Origin: DASUAS01 sp036502765
GTDB taxonomy: Bacteria; Actinomycetota; Acidimicrobiia; IMCC26256; DASPTH01
Direction: 5' to 3'
Assembly (NCBI GenBank): GCA_036502765.1
Contig: DASXXX010000031.1
Span: forward strand, 71,959 to 135,958
DNA length: 64,000 nt
Below the pieces are notes generated by a model, which ran no database searches, was not told the DNA's origin, and worked only from the letters and a program-made list of their open reading frames with translations. Of this stretch, positions 32,396 through 41,552 are shown one piece after another (the stretch's first letter is position 1; each line of letters opens with the position of its first letter). Both the position numbers and the translations under genes were made by a program.

Positions 32396-33564
32396 CGGAC
32401 CTCCTCCGTCCCGAGCACCACGGTGGACGTCGCCGAGAGCACACCTCCGCAGCCGTGCGCGACCGCGGTCCTGGCCCCCTCGACCTGACGCGCGCCGGAC
32501 TCTCCCCGCAGCTGTCGTACCGCTTCGACGAGGAGGAACATCCCGAACGCTCCCGGATGGGTGAACGAAAGGCCGCCACCGGACGTCTGTCCGGGGAGTG
32601 CACCTCCGGGACCGAGCCGACCGTCGGCGACGAACGGCCCTCCTTCACCCTTGGCGCAGAATCCGAGGTCCTCCAACGCGAGGAGCACGGTGATGGTGAA
32701 CGAGTCGTACAGCTCGACGACGTCGATGTCGCCCGGGGTGAGCTCGCTCATCGCAAAGGCGCGCGCGCCGGACCGGACGCCGGCGGTCGTGGTGAGGTCC
32801 GGCATCTGGCTGATCATGGAGTGCGTGTGGTTGGTCGCCGCTCCGAGCACCCAGATCGGCGCCTTGGCGCGATCTCGTGCGCGCTTGGCGCTGGTCACCA
32901 CGATCGCACCCGCGCCATCGGTCACGAGGCAGTACTCGAGCTTGTGCATCGGCTCGGCCACGAACCCGGATCCGAGGACATCGTCGACCGTGATCGGCTC
33001 ACGGGCGTAGGCCCGCTCGTTCATCGTCGCCCATCGACGAGTGTCCACCGCGATCTGGGCGAGCTCCTCGGGCTTGGTGCCGAACTGCGCCATGTGGCGG
33101 TTGGCGGCGAGGCCGTACGCGCCGATGGGCAGGAAGATCCCGTAGGGCGTCTCCCACTCGAGGCGTTCGGGGGTGGCGAGTACTCCCATGCCTGCACCGC
33201 CACGCTTGCGCGACGACCGCGGCGTGGACGCGTACACGATGACCACCGTCTCGCAGAGGCCGGCGGCGATGGCGCTCGCGGCGTGTTCCACGTACAGCTC
33301 GTACGAAGCGCCACCGATCTGGGTCGAGTCCGTCCAGTCGGGCGCGATGCCGAGCTGCTCGGCGAGCTCCACCGAGTGCATGAGCGTCCCGCCGGTGCAC
33401 ATGCACAAGCCGTCGACCTCGGAAGGGGCGATGCCCGCGTCGGCGAGCGCGGCGCGCACGACTCGAGCCTCGAGGGCACGCAGCGGGAGGTCGATCTCAC
33501 CGGTTGGTGACACCTCGTCGGCGACACCGACGACGGCGACCGCGCCGCGCAAGGGATGACTCAT
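32392..33564 (-). CDS. Thiolase-fold, Ltp2-like protein
   Basis: A 390-residue SCP2-thiolase-like protein. The nucleophile region is STQIGGASYELYVEHA, with no Cys. The active-site segment is VELYDSFTITV with Tyr286, comparable to the catalytic Tyr of Ltp2. The thiolase GHP motif is replaced by FTHPGAFG. Retro-aldol cleavage with the DUF35 partner (31970) is likely. ATG overlaps the ligase stop upstream, so ligase, aldolase, DUF35, lactonase-like and ligase genes form one coupled chain. Confidence 0.9.
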   Translation of the reverse strand: MSHPLRGAVAVVGVADEVSPTGEIDLPLRALEARVVRAALADAGIAPSEVDGLCMCTGGTLMHSVELAEQLGIAPDWTDSTQIGGASYELYVEHAASAIAAGLCETVVIVYASTPRSSRKRGGAGMGVLATPERLEWETPYGIFLPIGAYGLAANRHMAQFGTKPEELAQIAVDTRRWATMNERAYAREPITVDDVLGSGFVAEPMHKLEYCLVTDGAGAIVVTSAKRARDRAKAPIWVLGAATNHTHSMISQMPDLTTTAGVRSGARAFAMSELTPGDIDVVELYDSFTITVLLALEDLGFCAKGEGGPFVADGRLGPGGALPGQTSGGGLSFTHPGAFGMFLLVEAVRQLRGESGARQVEGARTAVAHGCGGVLSATSTVVLGTEEVR

Positions 33565-35063
33565 CGGTCGGTCACCGGAACGAACAGCTCCCGCAGACCA
33601 GGCTGGCTCACCTTCATGGACGGGGTCCGGGGCAGCGTGTCCACGACGCGCAACGCGGTCGGGACCTTGTAGCTGGGGAGGCGCTCGCGCAAGAACACAG
33701 AGAGGTCTGCTTCCGTGACGTCGGCCCCATGACGCAGCTCGACCGCGGCGACCGGGACGGCTCCGAGCCGTTCGTCGTCGATGCCGGTGACCCCCGCGTC
33801 GAGGACGGCTTCGTGAGACCGCAGGACGTCGACGATCTCATCGGGGAACACCTTGAACCCGCCTCGCACGATCGCATCGTCGCTGCGCCCTTCGATCCAG
33901 AGGAATCCGTCGTCATCGATCCGGGCGACGTCGGTCGTCCGAATCCATTCGCGACCAGGACTCCGGACTTCGAGCCGGCCGGTGGTCGCTGGTGCCCGCT
34001 CTGCTCCGGTCTCGGGATCGACGACGCGCAACTCACGTCCCGGTTGCGGGCGACCGACACTGCCTCGCTTGGTGGTGCCCCACTCGCGGTGCAGGGGCAG
34101 CGTCCATCCGGCAACACCGCCCGCGAACTCGGTTGCGCCGTACGACGGCAGCACCGCGATGCCGTACCTGGTCTCGAAGTCTTCCTGCACTTCGACCGGG
34201 AGCGCGGCGCTCCCTGACGTCACGACCAGGATGCTGCAGAGATCTTCGGGATCGACGTCGTCATCGAGCACCATCCGCAGCGCGGTCGGGACCAGGCTCA
34301 CGGCCTTCGGTCGGTGACGGCGCACCAACTCGACGAAGTCTGCGACGCGGAACCGTTCCAGCAGCGCGATGCGTCGGCCGTCGGTGACGTTCAACAACGT
34401 TCGGAAGATGCCGGACATGTGGACGAGTGGCGACGCCACGATCGCGACACCCGACCGGAGCCGAGGCGCGTCGTCGCGAGTGCCGTCACTGCTGTAGTGC
34501 GCACCGGCGGCGGCGATGGTCCGTTCGAACGACTTGTACGACAAGGGCACCCGCTTGGGTGGACCCGTCGTGCCGCTCGTGAGCATCTCGACCGCGATGC
34601 CGGGAAGGGCCGCTCGAAAGGAGCCCGAACCCGGACGCTCGAGACCAGGGATGCTCGAGGCTCCAGCGGGAGTGATGGCGACTGCGACGCCGGCGCTGCC
34701 TGTCGCCCGGGCCGCGTCCGCGATCCCGGGGCGGATCCACTCGTCGGCGCCGCCGATGAGCACGGGCACCGCGAGGTGCCGGATCTCCGCCGCCAACGGC
34801 TCGTCGCCCTGATGGGGGTTGATCGTGACGACGCACCCACCCGCGAGCAACGTTCCGAGCACCGCTCCGATCAACGCGGGGTCGTTGCGGAGGAGCAGAC
34901 CGATGGGTGAACCGGGTCCGACGCCGCTTCGCTCGATGTGCTCGGCGACGCCGAACGCGACCGCGGCGAGATCGGCCCACGAAGACCAGTGACCTTCGAA
35001 CTCGATCGCACCGGCTTCGGGCTCGAGTGAGAGCACGGCGCGGATCCGGTCGGCGAGTTCCAC
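33561..35063 (-). CDS. Acyl-CoA synthetase (AMP-binding, FadD-like)
   Basis: A 500-residue ANL ligase with MLTSGTTGPPKRVPLS, PSYGATEFAGG and GRSDDAIVRGGFKVFP. The usual C-terminal PxGK motif is RTPSMKVSQ, with the Lys kept but Gly replaced by Met. GTG start at 35063, seven bases after the LLM stop. Compared with the other ligases the N-terminal domain is slightly short. Expected reaction: acid plus ATP plus CoA to acyl-CoA. Confidence 0.92.
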   Translation of the reverse strand: MELADRIRAVLSLEPEAGAIEFEGHWSSWADLAAVAFGVAEHIERSGVGPGSPIGLLLRNDPALIGAVLGTLLAGGCVVTINPHQGDEPLAAEIRHLAVPVLIGGADEWIRPGIADAARATGSAGVAVAITPAGASSIPGLERPGSGSFRAALPGIAVEMLTSGTTGPPKRVPLSYKSFERTIAAAGAHYSSDGTRDDAPRLRSGVAIVASPLVHMSGIFRTLLNVTDGRRIALLERFRVADFVELVRRHRPKAVSLVPTALRMVLDDDVDPEDLCSILVVTSGSAALPVEVQEDFETRYGIAVLPSYGATEFAGGVAGWTLPLHREWGTTKRGSVGRPQPGRELRVVDPETGAERAPATTGRLEVRSPGREWIRTTDVARIDDDGFLWIEGRSDDAIVRGGFKVFPDEIVDVLRSHEAVLDAGVTGIDDERLGAVPVAAVELRHGADVTEADLSVFLRERLPSYKVPTALRVVDTLPRTPSMKVSQPGLRELFVPVTDR

Positions 35064-35070
35064 GCGGCAG

Positions 35071-36144
35071 TCAGACCTTCGCCGATTCCAGCTCCGCCAC
35101 GGCCGGCATCACTTCGCGAGCGAAGAGCTCCATCGACGCCCGGACCCGGCTGCGATCCATGGCCCCGCCGCGACTCATGCGCAGCATGAGGTTCTGCCAC
35201 CCCATGTCGACGATCGTCCCCATCTTCTCGATGACCCGGTCGGGGCTTCCCATCAGGGTGAGCGGCGCGTCGAGGATCTGCTCGTAGGTCTGCGCGTCGT
35301 GGTTGTCGAACCAATCGGCGTAGGCCTTGTAATCGGCCGGGATCTCTCCGCCGCGCTCGAACGGGTTCGAGTACTGGCGGTGCACCGCGATCGACATCTC
35401 GACGCTCTCACGTGGGTACGAGCGGGCGACGGCATCGTCGGGGTCGAGGAACGCGTTCAAGAGGGCCCAGACCTGATCCGTCGCACGCTCGAGACCACGG
35501 TCGGCGCGCGACTTCAGATAGAGGTCGAGACCGGTCGCGAGATCGACGTCGACCTGGTACGGGTTGCCGATGATGGCGCCGTACCCCGTCTCCGCGAGCC
35601 ACTCGAAGCTCGACGGGGTCTTCATGACCGTGCACCAGATCGGGACGGGTTCCTGCACCGGGCGGGGGTGGACGGTGAGGTCGTCCACATGCCAGAACTC
35701 GCCGTCGTAGCTGAATCGTTCGTTGCCGAGCAGTCCCTCGACGATGGTGACGCACTCCTTGTACCGCGCGCTCGCCTCGTCCATCGAGATGCCGAACCCG
35801 GCGAACTCGTGCGACTGGTACCCACGCCCGAACCCGGCGTCGAACCGGCCGCCGCTCAACGCATCGGCCATCGCGATCTGCTCGGCGAGATGGATCGGGT
35901 CGTGGAAGGGCGCCACCATGCACGCGGTCCCGATGCGGATGCGCTCGGTCTGCGCCGCGATCGCGCTCGCGATCAGGGGCAGGTTGGCGAGGGTGCCGTA
36001 CGCCGAGAAGTGGTGCTCGGCGAGCCAGACCTCGTCGAACCCGAGCTCCTCTGCCCATCGCGCTTCTTCGAGCACGTTGGCGAGGACCTCCTGGTGGCTC
36101 GACTGCGGCGGCTTGTCGCCCAGGATGAAGATGCCGAATCTCAC
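35071..36144 (-). CDS. LLM-class flavin- or F420-dependent oxidoreductase
   Basis: A 357-residue luciferase-like TIM-barrel oxidoreductase: RFGIFILGD start, WLAEHHFSAYGTLANLP, GTACMVAPFHDPIHLAEQ and FDAGFGRGYQSHEFAGFG. In actinobacteria such proteins use FMNH2 or F420 and often act as monooxygenases or dehydrogenases on lipids and terpenoids. GTG at 36144 follows AAGGGG at good spacing; the longer in-frame extension overlaps the promoter region. It is the first gene of the minus-strand operon ending at 29449. Confidence 0.9.
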   Translation of the reverse strand: MRFGIFILGDKPPQSSHQEVLANVLEEARWAEELGFDEVWLAEHHFSAYGTLANLPLIASAIAAQTERIRIGTACMVAPFHDPIHLAEQIAMADALSGGRFDAGFGRGYQSHEFAGFGISMDEASARYKECVTIVEGLLGNERFSYDGEFWHVDDLTVHPRPVQEPVPIWCTVMKTPSSFEWLAETGYGAIIGNPYQVDVDLATGLDLYLKSRADRGLERATDQVWALLNAFLDPDDAVARSYPRESVEMSIAVHRQYSNPFERGGEIPADYKAYADWFDNHDAQTYEQILDAPLTLMGSPDRVIEKMGTIVDMGWQNLMLRMSRGGAMDRSRVRASMELFAREVMPAVAELESAKV

Positions 36145-36241
36145 GTGGCGACCCCTTCTGATCGATGGCGCGTCTGATCGATCGCGCGGTCGTTCGGTTT
36201 CGCCTTGCGGCGACGCCTCACGATACTGCATGATCGGACAG

Positions 36242-36251
36242 TTGACGTCAA
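36242..36251. promoter_or_regulatory. Palindrome TTGACGTCAA in divergent gap
   Basis: A perfect 10-base palindrome flanked by ACAG and CTGT-like sequence, in the 168-bp gap between the LLM operon (minus) and the MaoC gene (plus). It could be an operator; on the plus strand TTGACG could also be a -35 box, but no -10 follows at the right distance. Confidence 0.4.
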
Positions 36252-36312
36252 TCTGTTCCATCGGGCGACGAGCGTGTTCGTCGCCTGCGCCGGCTCATCA
36301 GGAGGCAATCGA

Positions 36313-36774
36313 GTGTCGACACCGATCGTGCTGAGCGGCCTCGCCGCAGTCCAGGAAGCGAAGGGCCGTCACCTCGGTCACAGCGACTGGCTGGAGATCA
36401 CCCAGGACCGCGTCGACCAGTTTGCCGACGCCACCGGCGACCACCAGTGGATCCACGTCGACGTCGAACGGGCGAGGCAGGGACCGTTCGGCGGCACCAT
36501 CGCCCACGGTTACCTGACGCTCTCGATGGCGAGCTTCTTCCTGCCTCAGATCGTGCGCTACGAGGGCTTCACCATGGCCGTCAACTACGGCGTCGACAAG
36601 GTGCGGTTCCCGGCCCCGGTGCCTGTCGGCGCCCGCATCCGGGCCGGTGCCGAGATCACGGAAGTCACCGACGTCGGTACCGGCGTGCAGGTGAAGACGA
36701 TCGTCACGATCGAGATCGAAGGGAACGAGAAGCCGGCCTGCGTGATCGAGTCGCTCTCGCGCTGGTTCGCGTGA
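36313..36774 (+). CDS. MaoC-family (R)-specific enoyl-CoA hydratase
   Basis: A 153-residue single-hotdog MaoC dehydratase. The catalytic pair Asp43/His48 is visible in ATGDHQWIHVD, followed by GPFGGTIAHGYLTLS. It would hydrate trans-2-enoyl-CoA to the (R)-3-hydroxyacyl-CoA. GTG at 36313 is chosen because AGGAGG ends seven bases upstream. It is followed 16 bp later by an SDR that could oxidise the product. In steroid pathways a MaoC-type hydratase works before an Ltp2-type aldolase. Confidence 0.93.
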   Translation: MSTPIVLSGLAAVQEAKGRHLGHSDWLEITQDRVDQFADATGDHQWIHVDVERARQGPFGGTIAHGYLTLSMASFFLPQIVRYEGFTMAVNYGVDKVRFPAPVPVGARIRAGAEITEVTDVGTGVQVKTIVTIEIEGNEKPACVIESLSRWFA

Positions 36775-36790
36775 GCACGAGGGACGACGA

Positions 36791-37540
36791 ATGATCGACG
36801 GGCGTGACGGGGTCGCGATCGTGACCGGTGGCGCTCGAGGCATCGGCGCCGCGATCACGGCGCGGTTCCTCGACGACGGCTACCGCGTGCTCGTCGTCGA
36901 TGTGAATGCGAAGGCGCTCGCATCGCTGGAGTCGATGATCCAAGCCTTTCCCGACCGCCTCGACGCGCGCCAGCTCTCGGTGAGCGACCGCACCGCGGTC
37001 GAGGATGCCCTCGGCGATCTCGTTGTCCGCCACGGGGGCATCGACGCGGTGGTGAACAACGCGGGGATGACGTTGCCGGCGACCTTCCTGGACCAGGACG
37101 ATGCCGACTGGGACCGCATCGTCGACGTGAACCTCAAGGGCACCTTCGTCATGGCGCAGGTCGCGGCGCGCCAGATGGTGGAACAGGGTGCGGGATCGAT
37201 CGTCAACATCAGCTCGGTGTCGGCGCACGGCGTCCGCACCGGCCCGCCCGCGTATGCCGCCGCCAAGGCCGGGATCGAGGGACTGTCCCGTCTGATGGCC
37301 GTGCAGCTCGGGCCGCTCGGGGTGCGGGTGAACACGATCGTCGTGGGGACGACGGCGACTCCCTGGCTGCTCGGGCGCAAGAGCGACGCCGAGCTCGAGG
37401 TCATGCGGACGACGACGCTGACCGGACGCCTCGGTGAGCCCGAGGACGTCGCGGGCATGGCGGCGTTCCTCTGTTCCGACGCGGCCCGCCACCTCACGGG
37501 TCAGATGATCTCGGTGTCCGGCGGTCAATGGATGCCGTGA
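36791..37540 (+). CDS. Short-chain dehydrogenase/reductase (SDR, FabG-like)
   Basis: A 249-residue classical SDR: TGGARGIG, VVNNAGMT, NISSVSAHG, catalytic YAAAK and SVSGGQWMP at the end. All standard catalytic residues are present. It lies 16 bp after the MaoC gene and probably oxidises its 3-hydroxyacyl-CoA product. ATG start at 36791. The downstream 84-bp gap carries the 18-mer element at 37555, so the next gene likely has its own promoter. Confidence 0.92.
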   Translation: MIDGRDGVAIVTGGARGIGAAITARFLDDGYRVLVVDVNAKALASLESMIQAFPDRLDARQLSVSDRTAVEDALGDLVVRHGGIDAVVNNAGMTLPATFLDQDDADWDRIVDVNLKGTFVMAQVAARQMVEQGAGSIVNISSVSAHGVRTGPPAYAAAKAGIEGLSRLMAVQLGPLGVRVNTIVVGTTATPWLLGRKSDAELEVMRTTTLTGRLGEPEDVAGMAAFLCSDAARHLTGQMISVSGGQWMP

Positions 37541-37554
37541 GCCGAGGGCGGAAC

Positions 37555-37572
37555 GATAGAACAAGTATTGAT
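37555..37572 (+). promoter_or_regulatory. Shared 18-mer element (GATAGAACAA-N2-ATTGAT)
   Basis: Matches 28556-28573 (minus strand) in 16 of 18 positions, and its left part AACGATAGAACA (37552-37563) recurs exactly at 48815-48826. It lies 52 bp before the crotonase ATG at 37625. It is an operator or promoter candidate. Confidence 0.5.
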
Positions 37573-37624
37573 ACAGTGTTACTGGCCGTATCGCGGCGCT
37601 GACCGTCGTGGGGGAGGAGCACGC

Positions 37625-38392
37625 ATGGACTTCGAGACGATCCTGTTCGAGGTGTCCGACCATGTCGCGACGATCACGTTCAATCGGCCCGAGCGCCTGA
37701 ATGCAACGAACGACACGTCGCGTCGGGAGCTCGGCGAGGCGTGGGGCATCGTGCGCGACGACCCCGAGATCCGAGTGGCCATCATCACCGGGACGGGCGA
37801 CCGAGCGTTCTCGGCCGGGCAGGACATCCGCGCCACCGCCGAGTCCGGCATCCACAACAAGGTTCCTGGTTCGAGGCTCCACCACGGCGTGTGGAAGCCG
37901 GTCATCTGCGCGCTCAACGGCATGGTCGTCGGCGGGGGACTGCATCAAGTCTCGGACTCCGACCTCATCATCGCGGCGGAACACGTGGAGATCCTCGACA
38001 CCCACTGCGCGGTGGGCAACGTCTTCGCGATGGAACCGGTCGGGCTCCTTCGGCGGATGCCGCTCTCGATGGTCATGCAGCTCGGGCTGATGACGAAGAG
38101 CGGGCGGATCAGTGCACAGCGCGCCTACGACATCGGACTCGTCAACGAAGTCGTACCGAAGGAGCGGCTGATGCCGCGTGCACGCGAGATCGCACTCGAC
38201 ATCACCAAGCTCTCGCCCGCGACCGTGCAGGCGTCGATCCGGGCGATGTGGACCAGCCTCGATGTCGGGCTCCGCCCCGCGTTCGATGTCGCGTACCGCT
38301 ACGTCCTCCAGCACCAGCTCAAGCACCCGGACTACCACGAAGGGATGCGCGCGTTCGCCGAGAAACGCGAGCCGCAGTGGGTCGTGGAATGA
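37625..38392 (+). CDS. Crotonase-fold protein (enoyl-CoA hydratase/isomerase family)
   Basis: A 255-residue crotonase: GTGDRAFSAGQDIRA and NGMVVGGGLHQVSDSDLIIA. The first hydratase Glu position is His (GGLHQV), and the second segment ILDTHCAVGN has no Glu, as in the 28645 protein. ATG at 37625 follows GGGGGAGGAG at ideal spacing. Its stop overlaps the ligase start (ATGA). The ligase-crotonase coupling suggests this enzyme acts early on a freshly activated acid. Confidence 0.9.
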   Translation: MDFETILFEVSDHVATITFNRPERLNATNDTSRRELGEAWGIVRDDPEIRVAIITGTGDRAFSAGQDIRATAESGIHNKVPGSRLHHGVWKPVICALNGMVVGGGLHQVSDSDLIIAAEHVEILDTHCAVGNVFAMEPVGLLRRMPLSMVMQLGLMTKSGRISAQRAYDIGLVNEVVPKERLMPRAREIALDITKLSPATVQASIRAMWTSLDVGLRPAFDVAYRYVLQHQLKHPDYHEGMRAFAEKREPQWVVE

Positions 38393-40047
38393 CCGGCGAG
38401 GTCGTGTCGAGCCGGCACTTCGAGCACGGGGAGCTCGGCTACGACGCCACGGTCCCCCGGATGCTCGAGGCCCTGGTCGCCGCGCACGGCGACAACGACT
38501 TCGTGGTGAGCACGACCGCCGACGGCTCGATCGACCGGGTGACGTACGCAGAGGCGGATGCTCGCTCAACCGAACTGGCCCGCACGTTGTTGGCGCTCGG
38601 CGTCGTGAAGGGCTCGCGGATCGGGATCCTGGCACCGAACGGACCCGACTTCGTGGTCGCATTTCTCGCCGCGACCCGCATCGGCGCGGTGGCGGTGCCG
38701 ATCAACACGTTCTTCCAGGCGCGCGAAGTCGGTTGGGTCCTGCGCCACGCCGACATCCACACCGTGATCACCGTCCCCTCGATCCTCGGTCGCGACGTCC
38801 TCGATCGACTCGAGGCGAGCGTGCCCGGCCTCGTGGACTCCCGCTCGGGCCCGCTGTCCATCCCCAGTACGCCCACGCTGCGCCACGTGGTCACCCTCGG
38901 CGTCACCGATCGCCAGTGGGTCACGGTGAGCGGCGAGCGCGCGAGTGCTGAGCTGCTCGCGTCGATGGAAGCCGCAGTCCGTCCCGCCGACGACCTGGTC
39001 GTGATCTACACGTCCGGGAGCACGTCGGATCCGAAAGGCGTGATCCACGCGCAGGGCACCTTGTTGCGTCACTCGCGGTTCATCGCCGACGGCCACGAGT
39101 GGACCGACCGCGACCGGGTGTACGTCCCGATGGCCTTCTTCTGGGTCGGCGGACTGATCTTCGGTGTGCTCGGCCCGATGCAGATCGGGGTCACCATCCT
39201 CACCGAGGAACGCTTCGACGCCGGAGAGGTGTTGCAACTCCTGGAGAACGAGCGGGCGACCTACGCGACCGGGTTTCCCCACGTCGGCCCCGCCCTGGAA
39301 GCGCACCCACACTTCGCGTCGACTGATCTGTCGACGCTTCACGGTGGCTACCAGCAGAACCTGGTCGCGCCGGAGTTTCGCTCACCCGATCCGTCGCTCC
39401 GCGTCCGCCAACTGGGAATGACGGAGACCTGCAGTTCGCACACCTGGTGGCCGCCGAACGAGGAGCTCCCGGAGGAGAAGCGCGGATCGCTCGGCGTCAC
39501 CGCACCCGGGTTCGAGCACAAGATCGTCGACGAGTGCGGCGCACGCGTCGCGCCGGGGGTTCACGGTGAGATCTGCGTCCGCGGGTGGCCCATGATGCGG
39601 GGAATGGTCGGTCGTAGCCGGCACGAGATCTTCGACCCTGACGGCTGGTACCACACGGGCGATTCCGCGTACTACGACGACGACGGTCACCTCTACTTCT
39701 CCGGCCGCCTCGACGACATGATCAAGACGTCAGGCGCCAACGTCGCGCCCGTCGAGGTCGAGAACGTGTTGTTCGAGATGCCGGAAGTGCGCGAGGCCTA
39801 CGTCGTCGGAGTGCCTGACGACGACCGCGGCGCGACGGTCACCGGTGTCGTCGTTCTCCTGCCCGGGGCATCGGTGACCGCCGACGAGCTCGTGCGGCGA
39901 TGCCGGAAGGTGCTCGCGGTGTACAAGGTCCCGAAGCGATGGACCATCCTTGCATCGGGTGACCCGCTTCCGTACACGACGACCAACAAGATCGACAAGC
40001 GGCGGTTGATCGAGCGGCTCGCCGACGGTGCACTTCCTGTCGCCTGA
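38389..40047 (+). CDS. Acyl-CoA synthetase (AMP-binding, FadD-like)
   Basis: A 552-residue ANL ligase with IYTSGSTSDPKGVIH, QLGMTETCS, DGWYHTGDSAYYDDDGH, GRLDDMIKTSGANVAP and C-terminal LPYTTTNKIDKRRL carrying the catalytic Lys. ATG 38389 overlaps the crotonase stop; upstream in-frame sequence is a crotonase shadow. It would activate an acid to acyl-CoA and is sandwiched between two crotonase genes. Confidence 0.93.
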   Translation: MTGEVVSSRHFEHGELGYDATVPRMLEALVAAHGDNDFVVSTTADGSIDRVTYAEADARSTELARTLLALGVVKGSRIGILAPNGPDFVVAFLAATRIGAVAVPINTFFQAREVGWVLRHADIHTVITVPSILGRDVLDRLEASVPGLVDSRSGPLSIPSTPTLRHVVTLGVTDRQWVTVSGERASAELLASMEAAVRPADDLVVIYTSGSTSDPKGVIHAQGTLLRHSRFIADGHEWTDRDRVYVPMAFFWVGGLIFGVLGPMQIGVTILTEERFDAGEVLQLLENERATYATGFPHVGPALEAHPHFASTDLSTLHGGYQQNLVAPEFRSPDPSLRVRQLGMTETCSSHTWWPPNEELPEEKRGSLGVTAPGFEHKIVDECGARVAPGVHGEICVRGWPMMRGMVGRSRHEIFDPDGWYHTGDSAYYDDDGHLYFSGRLDDMIKTSGANVAPVEVENVLFEMPEVREAYVVGVPDDDRGATVTGVVVLLPGASVTADELVRRCRKVLAVYKVPKRWTILASGDPLPYTTTNKIDKRRLIERLADGALPVA

Positions 40048-40054
40048 CGCGCGG

Positions 40055-40846
40055 ATGGGCACCGGGATTCGGGTCGTCAACCAGGGCGCGGTGTCCACCG
40101 TCGTACTCGACCGACCTGAGGTCATGAACCGATTCGAGGGCACGATGCGCGAGGGTCTCCTCGCGGCGCTCGAGGTCGCGGCGACCGATGCCGCCGTTCG
40201 TTGCGTAATGATCACCGGCGCGGGCTCTGCCTTCTCGGCGGGTGCGGACATCGAGGAACTCGTCCGATTGCACGAAGCGGAAGGGCGGGACGAGATCCGT
40301 CGGCGGGTCGAGGTCGGGGCAGAGATCGTGCGGCTGATCCGCGCGATGGCGAAGCCAGTCGTCGCTGCGGTCGACGGCAATGCCGCGGGCGCGGGTGTCA
40401 ACCTCGCGTTGGCCTGCGATCTCCGGGTGGGCTCGGAGCGTGCCGTGTTCACCGAGAGCTTCGTACGCATCGGCCTGATTCCGGATTGGGGAGGGTTCCA
40501 CTCGCTCGTGCGGTTGGTCGGTGCGGGCCGAGCCGCCGACATGATGATGACCGGTACCCGGGTCGATGCCGTGACCGCGTACTCGCTGGGGATCCTGCAG
40601 CGGGTGTTCCCGACCGCGACGTTCCGTGCCGATGCCCTCGACTACGCGACGCGGCTCGCCGACGGACCACCGCGAGCCCTCGCTGCGATCAAGGAGGGGC
40701 TGCGGATCGCCGAGAACGACGCCATCGAGCGAGTCTTCGCACACGAACGGATGGTTCAGCCGGCGTTGTTCTCGGAGGCTGATTGCCTGGCGGGGTTGCG
40801 CGCGTTCCTCGAGAAGCGTCCGCCCGAGTTCCGGGGATCTCGGTGA
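40055..40846 (+). CDS. Crotonase-fold protein, PaaG-like (isomerase candidate)
   Basis: A 263-residue crotonase. GAGSAFSAGADIEELV and DGNAAGAGVNLALACDL are present; the first Glu position is Asn. The motif FVRIGLIPDWGG, with Asp in GLIPD, resembles PaaG-type isomerases in which that Asp is catalytic. ATG at 40055 lies seven bases after the ligase stop; a GTG at 40028 overlapping the ligase is an alternative. It is the last gene of the crotonase-ligase-crotonase unit. Confidence 0.88.
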   Translation: MGTGIRVVNQGAVSTVVLDRPEVMNRFEGTMREGLLAALEVAATDAAVRCVMITGAGSAFSAGADIEELVRLHEAEGRDEIRRRVEVGAEIVRLIRAMAKPVVAAVDGNAAGAGVNLALACDLRVGSERAVFTESFVRIGLIPDWGGFHSLVRLVGAGRAADMMMTGTRVDAVTAYSLGILQRVFPTATFRADALDYATRLADGPPRALAAIKEGLRIAENDAIERVFAHERMVQPALFSEADCLAGLRAFLEKRPPEFRGSR

Positions 40847-40934
40847 CGCCGGCGCCCGTGCTGGTCACAGGAACGTGCCCTGTTCTGGCGTAACATGACC
40901 CCCCGAGAGAGCGACGAACGCGAACGGGAGCACG

Positions 40935-41552
40935 ATGCCTCGAGGGTCACCAGCGATCAAGGATCCCGTCGTGTCCACTGACGACTCGACCCGGACCAAG
41001 ATTCTCAAGGCCGCGCTCGAGTGCTTCATGCAGCTCGGCATCTCACGGACGAGCCTTCACGACGTCGCGCGGCACGCGCAGGTGTCACGCGGAACCGTCT
41101 ACCGGTACTTCTCCGAGCGACAGGAGCTGATCGACGCAACGATCGAGCTCCGGGCGCAGAAGTACTACGACGAGGCCGCCAAGAAGATGGACGCGTTCGA
41201 CACGTTGTCCGAACAGATCGGTGCGTTCGGTGAAGTGGTCGGACGCAACGTTGCCGACTACGTACGGCATCGTCTGCACGATGACGACTCCATGCTCATG
41301 CGACTCAGCGCCAGCGACCGGGATGGGGCGCTTCGACGGATGACCCATTTCCTCGTGCCGTATCTCGAGGCGGCACGCACGCGGAGTGAGCTGCGCGCGG
41401 ATGTCGATCCTGAAGAAGCCAGCGAGTGGCTGGCTCGGATGCTCATGTCGGTGACCGCGATGCAGTCTTCGACGGCCTTCGACGTCCGCCGACCCAAGTC
41501 CGTCGGGCGCTTCATGGCTCGGTACGGCGTGTCGGGTCTGTTGGGCGAGTGA
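40935..41552 (+). CDS. TetR-family transcriptional regulator
   Basis: A 205-residue TetR repressor. The HTH is around residues 18-62, with VSRGTVYRYFSERQ as recognition part. The C-terminal ligand domain has the AFDVRRPKSVGRF stretch shared with the TetR proteins at 3506 and 58308. ATG at 40935 follows CGGGAG. The preceding 88-bp gap (40847-40934) contains CTGTTCTGGCGTAACA, whose TGTTCT half resembles the AGAACA elements elsewhere. Translation is coupled to the SnoaL-like gene by a GTGA overlap. Confidence 0.93.
   Translation: MPRGSPAIKDPVVSTDDSTRTKILKAALECFMQLGISRTSLHDVARHAQVSRGTVYRYFSERQELIDATIELRAQKYYDEAAKKMDAFDTLSEQIGAFGEVVGRNVADYVRHRLHDDDSMLMRLSASDRDGALRRMTHFLVPYLEAARTRSELRADVDPEEASEWLARMLMSVTAMQSSTAFDVRRPKSVGRFMARYGVSGLLGE

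Noticed and set aside
36242..36251. TTGACG as a -35 box for the MaoC operon
   Set aside because: No acceptable -10 box lies 16-18 bases downstream; kept only as a palindrome candidate.
37741..38388. N-terminal extension of the ligase to 768 residues
   Set aside because: The extra part overlaps a crotonase gene in another frame, while ATG 38389 overlaps its stop in the usual ATGA quartet.
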